From an uncultured bacterium (GTDB lineage Bacteria; Planctomycetota; UBA8108): 9,639 nt of DNA. Shown here piece after piece: positions 7,333-9,639 of this stretch; positions within the stretch are counted from its first letter, which is position 1; every line of letters begins with the position of its first letter. The stretch spans positions 1-9,639 of the forward strand of contig CAJWZY010000059.1 of the NCBI GenBank assembly GCA_913050545.1, written 5' to 3'. Made by a program: the position numbers and the translations under genes. The notes under the pieces are model-generated. The model was not told the origin of the DNA, did no database searches, and saw only the letters and a program-made list of their open reading frames with translations.

Positions 7333-7355
7333 CGCCTCCAGGGTGGAGGCGTTTT
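7333..7355 (+). terminator. Perfect hairpin plus T-run in the amidohydrolase leader (possible attenuator)
   Basis: CGCCTCCA (7333-7340) and TGGAGGCG (7344-7351) form a perfect 8-bp stem around GGG, followed directly by TTTT (7352-7355). This is the layout of a short Rho-independent terminator, although the T-run is short. It lies between the predicted promoter and the ribosome site at 7372-7376, so it could act as an attenuator, end a small upstream RNA, or be a 5' stabilising structure. No ligand-binding riboswitch family was recognised. Confidence 0.45.
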
Positions 7356-7371
7356 CGAGCAGGTTCTTACC

Positions 7372-7376
7372 GGGAG
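7372..7376 (+). promoter_or_regulatory. Ribosome binding site deciding the amidohydrolase start
   Basis: GGGAG at 7372-7376 lies 10 bases before the ATG at 7387, the codon that starts a proper signal peptide. The in-frame ATG at 7312 has no such site, and translation from it would run through the leader hairpin. Confidence 0.6.
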
Positions 7377-7386
7377 AGTCGGTTTC

Positions 7387-8709
7387 ATGTATAGAACGGC
7401 AGGTCTGCTGCTGGGGATTTCAGTCGGGGTGCTTACCTGTGGATTCGACTGTTTCGCCCAGGAAACCCCCCAGGCTTTTACCGGGGCGAGGATTCTGCCC
7501 ATCGAAGGGGAACCGATCGACAAGGGGACGCTGGTGGTGAGCGGTGGTGTTGTCACGGCTATCGGGCCAGTCGGCAAAATCGAGATTCCAGCCACTGCCC
7601 GCCGAATCGATGTCGCCGGCAAGGTGATCATTCCCGGCCTGATCTGCACCCACAGTCATATTGGCGGTATTGGCGGAGCGGATGGCTCCGGTCCGATCCA
7701 GCCTGATATCAGGATTTACGACTCTCTGAATGTAAGGGATTCCGGCTTCCGGCGCGCGGTGGCCGGTGGTCTGACAACTCTGAATATCATGCCAGGGTCG
7801 GGACACCTCCTCAGCGGCCAGACCGTGTATGTCAAGCTGCGGGGTTCAAAGACCGTCGAGGGGCTCTGCATCAGGGACAAGGAGGGGCGGATCCTCGGCG
7901 GGATGAAGATGGCCAACGGCACCAACTCGCAGCGGTCGCCTCCCTTTCCCGGAACTCGCTCGAAGTCGGCTGCGCTGATGAGGGCTGAGCTGATCCGGGC
8001 GCGGGAATACAGGGACAAGCTGGCCACTGCGCTCAAGGACCCGGAAAAGAAACCACCTCGCGATCTGCGGATGGAGGGCCTGGTCGAGGTTCTCGAGGGA
8101 CGAAGGATTGTCCATCATCACACTCACCGTCACGACGACATCATGACGGTCCTGCGACTCTCGAAGGAGTTCGGTTTCCGGGTCGTTCTGCACCATGTCA
8201 GCGAGGGCTGGATGGTCGCTGAGGAGATCGCCAGGGCGAAGGTCCCCTGCTCGATCATCCTTGTCGACAGCCCGGGCGGCAAGCTCGAGGCGATCAACCT
8301 GGTGTTCAAGACTGGAGGAATCCTCGAGAAGGCAGGAGTGCTGACGGCATTTCATACAGATGACTGGATCACCGATTCAAGGCTCTTTCTGCGTATGGCG
8401 GGCCTGGGGGTGCGGGGTGGAATGAGCCGCGAGGCCGGACTCAAGGCGCTCACCCTCGCGGGGGCGAAAATGCTCGATCTTGACAAGCGCATTGGCTCGC
8501 TCAAAGCCGGCAAGGACGCAGATTTTGTCATCCTCGATGGCGACCCGCTGAGTGTCTACACCAAGGTTCTCGAGACCTGGGTGGAAGGCAGGAAGGTCTT
8601 TGACCGCAGCAACCCCGAGGATCTCCTGCACGCCGTTGGCGGATATGGAGCAGGTGCCAACCAGAAACCCTATCACTGCTGCTTCGGAGATGGGGGGGAA
8701 GGCAAATGA
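7387..8709 (+). CDS. Exported amidohydrolase (imidazolonepropionase-like), first of a pair
   Basis: 440 residues from the ATG at 7387. Residues 1-25 (MYRTAGLLLGISVGVL, ending CFAQ-E) form a Sec signal. The mature protein has the composite beta-sandwich plus TIM-barrel layout of the amidohydrolase superfamily: the N-terminal sandwich with GTLVVSGGVVTAIGPVG, then VIIPGLICTHSHIGG carrying the metal-binding H-x-H (H89, H91). Further candidate metal ligands are the His-rich VHHHTHRHDD (243-251), VLHHVSEGW (H269/H270) and AFHTDDWITDSR (D325/D326). The C-terminal SLKAGKDADFVILDGDPLS is the usual sandwich-return motif. All main positions of a hydrolytic metal site are present, so it is probably active on a cyclic amide, amide or peptide-like substrate; the substrate is not readable. 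It ends in an unusual Cys-Cys tail (PYHCCFGDGGEGK). Its stop overlaps the next gene's start in an ATGA arrangement, so the two are translationally coupled. Confidence 0.9.
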   Translation: MYRTAGLLLGISVGVLTCGFDCFAQETPQAFTGARILPIEGEPIDKGTLVVSGGVVTAIGPVGKIEIPATARRIDVAGKVIIPGLICTHSHIGGIGGADGSGPIQPDIRIYDSLNVRDSGFRRAVAGGLTTLNIMPGSGHLLSGQTVYVKLRGSKTVEGLCIRDKEGRILGGMKMANGTNSQRSPPFPGTRSKSAALMRAELIRAREYRDKLATALKDPEKKPPRDLRMEGLVEVLEGRRIVHHHTHRHDDIMTVLRLSKEFGFRVVLHHVSEGWMVAEEIARAKVPCSIILVDSPGGKLEAINLVFKTGGILEKAGVLTAFHTDDWITDSRLFLRMAGLGVRGGMSREAGLKALTLAGAKMLDLDKRIGSLKAGKDADFVILDGDPLSVYTKVLETWVEGRKVFDRSNPEDLLHAVGGYGAGANQKPYHCCFGDGGEGK

Positions 8710-9518
8710 TGCGCAAGATCCCGTTTTTGACCCTGCTGCTGATTTTCGTCTCAGCTTCGGTTTCGGCCCAGCTGGCTGTACGAGGCAGGAAGGTCTACAC
8801 CATGGCAGGTCCCGTTGTAGAGGACGGGATTGTCATCATCAGGGATGGGAAAATATCCGCGATCGGAAAGGCTGCTGATATCGCTGTTCCCGATGGCTTC
8901 AAGGTGCTCGAGGCGGCGGTGGTAACCCCCGGCCTGATCGATGCGCACAGTGTCGTCGGCCTGGCCGGCTACTTCAACCATCAGCACGACCAGGACCAGC
9001 TCGAGCGCTCCAGCCCCATCCAGCCAGAGCTGCGGGCTATCGATTCCTACAATACCCGCGAGCCGCTTATCGAGTGGGTCAGGGGCTACGGCGTGACCAC
9101 CCTTCACACCGGCCATGCTCCAGGTGAGCTGATTTCCGGACAGACCATGATCGTCAAGACCAGGGGCAATACCGTCGATGAAGCCATCCTGGTGCCCACC
9201 GCAGGAATCGCCCTGACCCTGGGCCCGTCCTCTACCCGTGGCGGCGGAAAGTCACCGGGTTCGAGGGGAAAGCAGATGGCCATGCTGCGGGCGAAGCTGC
9301 TGGAGGCAAAGGCCTATATGGAGAGCCTGGAAAAAGCGGCGAAGGCGCCAGAGAAGAAAAAAGACGAAAAGTCAGCAGAAAAAACTGAACAAGATACTTC
9401 AAAAGCTATGGACGCTGGAGAGGTTTCGCCCCAAGAGAATGAGCCCTCCATCACCCCGGAGGAAGACGGAGAGGTCATGATACTTGGCATGTATCGCCTC
9501 CAGCGAAATCGGTGGTGA
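8706..9518 (+). CDS. Second exported amidohydrolase, C-terminally truncated at a junction
   Basis: The frame encodes 270 residues, but only about 257 look native. MMRKIPFLTLLLIFVSASVSAQ is a Sec signal; the ATG at 8709 is an equally good start, with a purine-rich ribosome site (GGGGGGAAGG) just upstream. It is a paralogue of the preceding gene: VVTPGLIDAHSVVG corresponds to VIIPGLICTHSHIG, and PIQPELRAIDSYN, VTTLHTGHAPGELISGQT and MLRAKLLEAKAY also align. The H-x-H metal motif here is H81-S-V83, so one canonical metal ligand is missing. The first paralogue continues after its Lys/Glu linker with RDLRMEGLVEVLEG and the whole second half of the barrel. Here the Lys/Glu-rich linker (residues about 208-256) ends in an unrelated dozen residues and a stop at 9516-9518. 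Members of this family are usually well over 400 residues, so the gene is broken here, by misassembly or rearrangement. As shown, the product could not fold as a complete barrel. Confidence 0.8.
   Translation: MMRKIPFLTLLLIFVSASVSAQLAVRGRKVYTMAGPVVEDGIVIIRDGKISAIGKAADIAVPDGFKVLEAAVVTPGLIDAHSVVGLAGYFNHQHDQDQLERSSPIQPELRAIDSYNTREPLIEWVRGYGVTTLHTGHAPGELISGQTMIVKTRGNTVDEAILVPTAGIALTLGPSSTRGGGKSPGSRGKQMAMLRAKLLEAKAYMESLEKAAKAPEKKKDEKSAEKTEQDTSKAMDAGEVSPQENEPSITPEEDGEVMILGMYRLQRNRW
9473..9496. other. Strand-switch junction
   Basis: To the left the plus strand encodes an amidohydrolase; to the right the minus strand encodes a c-type cytochrome fragment. The switch falls within about 25 bases. A short inverted repeat, GATAC (9479-9483) and GTATC (9491-9495), lies at this point. 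The exact breakpoint cannot be fixed by eye because the minus frame stays open by chance to 9399. Confidence 0.5.
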
Positions 9519-9638
9519 CACGCGATTGAAGGACTCATCCGAATCCAGCTGGTGGCAGCTAATGCAGCCCAGGTCGTTGAACAGGAACGCGCCCTCCCCC
9601 GTTTCCCCCGGGATGACCTGGGGCTTGTCGGTGCCTTT
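9477..9638 (-). CDS. c-type cytochrome domain fragment (CxxCH), partial at both ends
   Basis: Read leftward from 9638, the frame gives a 54-residue segment with EGAFLFNDLGCISCHQLDSD. This holds a haem c attachment motif C-I-S-C-H at residues 25-29 of the fragment, preceded by the aromatic/Gly context (FLFNDLGC) typical of small cytochrome c domains. It continues NRVSPPISLEAIHAKYH, resembling domains in which a proline-rich stretch and a KY motif follow the haem site in planctomycete secreted proteins. The frame enters from beyond the right edge, so its start is unseen. Beyond about 9477 it overlaps the other strand's amidohydrolase and stops at 9399-9401; that last part is probably not native. 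Function: periplasmic electron transfer or a haem-bearing module of a larger enzyme. The parent protein cannot be identified from this fragment. Confidence 0.6.
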
Positions 9639-9639
9639 C

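Larger units (their letters stand above)
7105..7386. other. Divergent regulatory region between CotH and amidohydrolase genes
   Basis: These 282 bases contain one candidate promoter in each direction and a perfect hairpin in the rightward leader (separate entries). A further small inverted repeat, ACCCT 7197-7201 with AGGGT 7207-7211, is followed on the minus strand by a T-rich stretch. It would resemble a weak leftward terminator just upstream of the CotH promoter, although no leftward gene lies to its right. No convincing small ORF was found. The long distance and several hairpins suggest regulation or a small transcript. Confidence 0.45.

Noticed and set aside
9340..9420. A-rich, Lys/Glu-coding stretch as possible foreign DNA or repeat
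   Set aside because: It corresponds to the variable charged linker also present, in shorter form, in the upstream paralogue, so it is explained by protein composition.
9314..9538. Minus-strand ATG-initiated frame of 74 codons over the junction
   Set aside because: It is in a different frame from the CxxCH cytochrome reading and is made mostly of Ser/Phe codons mirroring the Lys/Glu linker.
1..9639. Circular element joining the ThuA-like gene (left edge) to the cytochrome fragment (right edge), both on the minus strand
   Set aside because: If the ends are joined directly the two frames are offset by one base, and the frame continuing from the ThuA-like gene reaches a stop soon after. No terminal repeat is visible. 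The shared orientation is suggestive but not supported.

Overview
The window looks like a chromosomal fragment of a GC-rich member of the Planctomycetota (or a close relative in the PVC group). No marker gene is present, so this rests on gene content. The supporting features are a ThuA-type secreted protein, a secreted pectate lyase with a lethal-factor-like metallopeptidase tail, a DUF1080 lipoprotein, a very large secreted CotH-kinase protein ending in a dockerin-like EF-hand pair, a tandem pair of exported amidohydrolases, and a fragment of a c-type cytochrome. Almost every product carries an export signal. No tRNA, rRNA, CRISPR array, insertion sequence or integrase was seen.

Layout. (1) 1-144, minus: N-terminus of a ThuA-like secreted protein that runs off the left edge. 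(2) 145-401: divergent intergenic region with a good sigma-70-type promoter at 329-357 reading right. (3) 402-3795, plus: a probable operon of pectate lyase/metallopeptidase fusion, FKBP peptidyl-prolyl isomerase and DUF1080 lipoprotein. The last two are separated by one base. (4) 3820-7104, minus: a 1094-residue modular CotH protein, convergent with the operon. (5) 7105-7386: divergent regulatory region with a candidate promoter in each direction and a perfect 8-bp hairpin plus T-run in the leader of the right-hand genes. (6) 7387 to about 9476, plus: two translationally coupled amidohydrolases. (7) About 9477-9639: coding sense switches abruptly to a c-type cytochrome fragment on the minus strand, leaving the second amidohydrolase truncated.

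How the genes may work together. The left operon fits extracellular polysaccharide use: a PL1 lyase cuts pectin-like glycan, and a DUF1080 lipoprotein may bind or process sugar at the envelope. The FKBP lacks an export signal and probably folds proteins in the cytoplasm. The CotH protein is a large secreted adhesin-like or kinase-bearing protein with lamin-tail, chitobiase-C-like, TIG and dockerin modules. The amidohydrolase pair probably acts on amide or cyclic-amide substrates outside the cytoplasm; the substrate cannot be read from sequence.

The items most worth a second look are the lyase/metallopeptidase fusion, the leader hairpin before the amidohydrolases, the altered metal site of the second amidohydrolase, and the strand-switch junction near 9477. 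That junction may be an assembly chimera rather than biology. I see no clear evidence of a wholly new multi-gene system.
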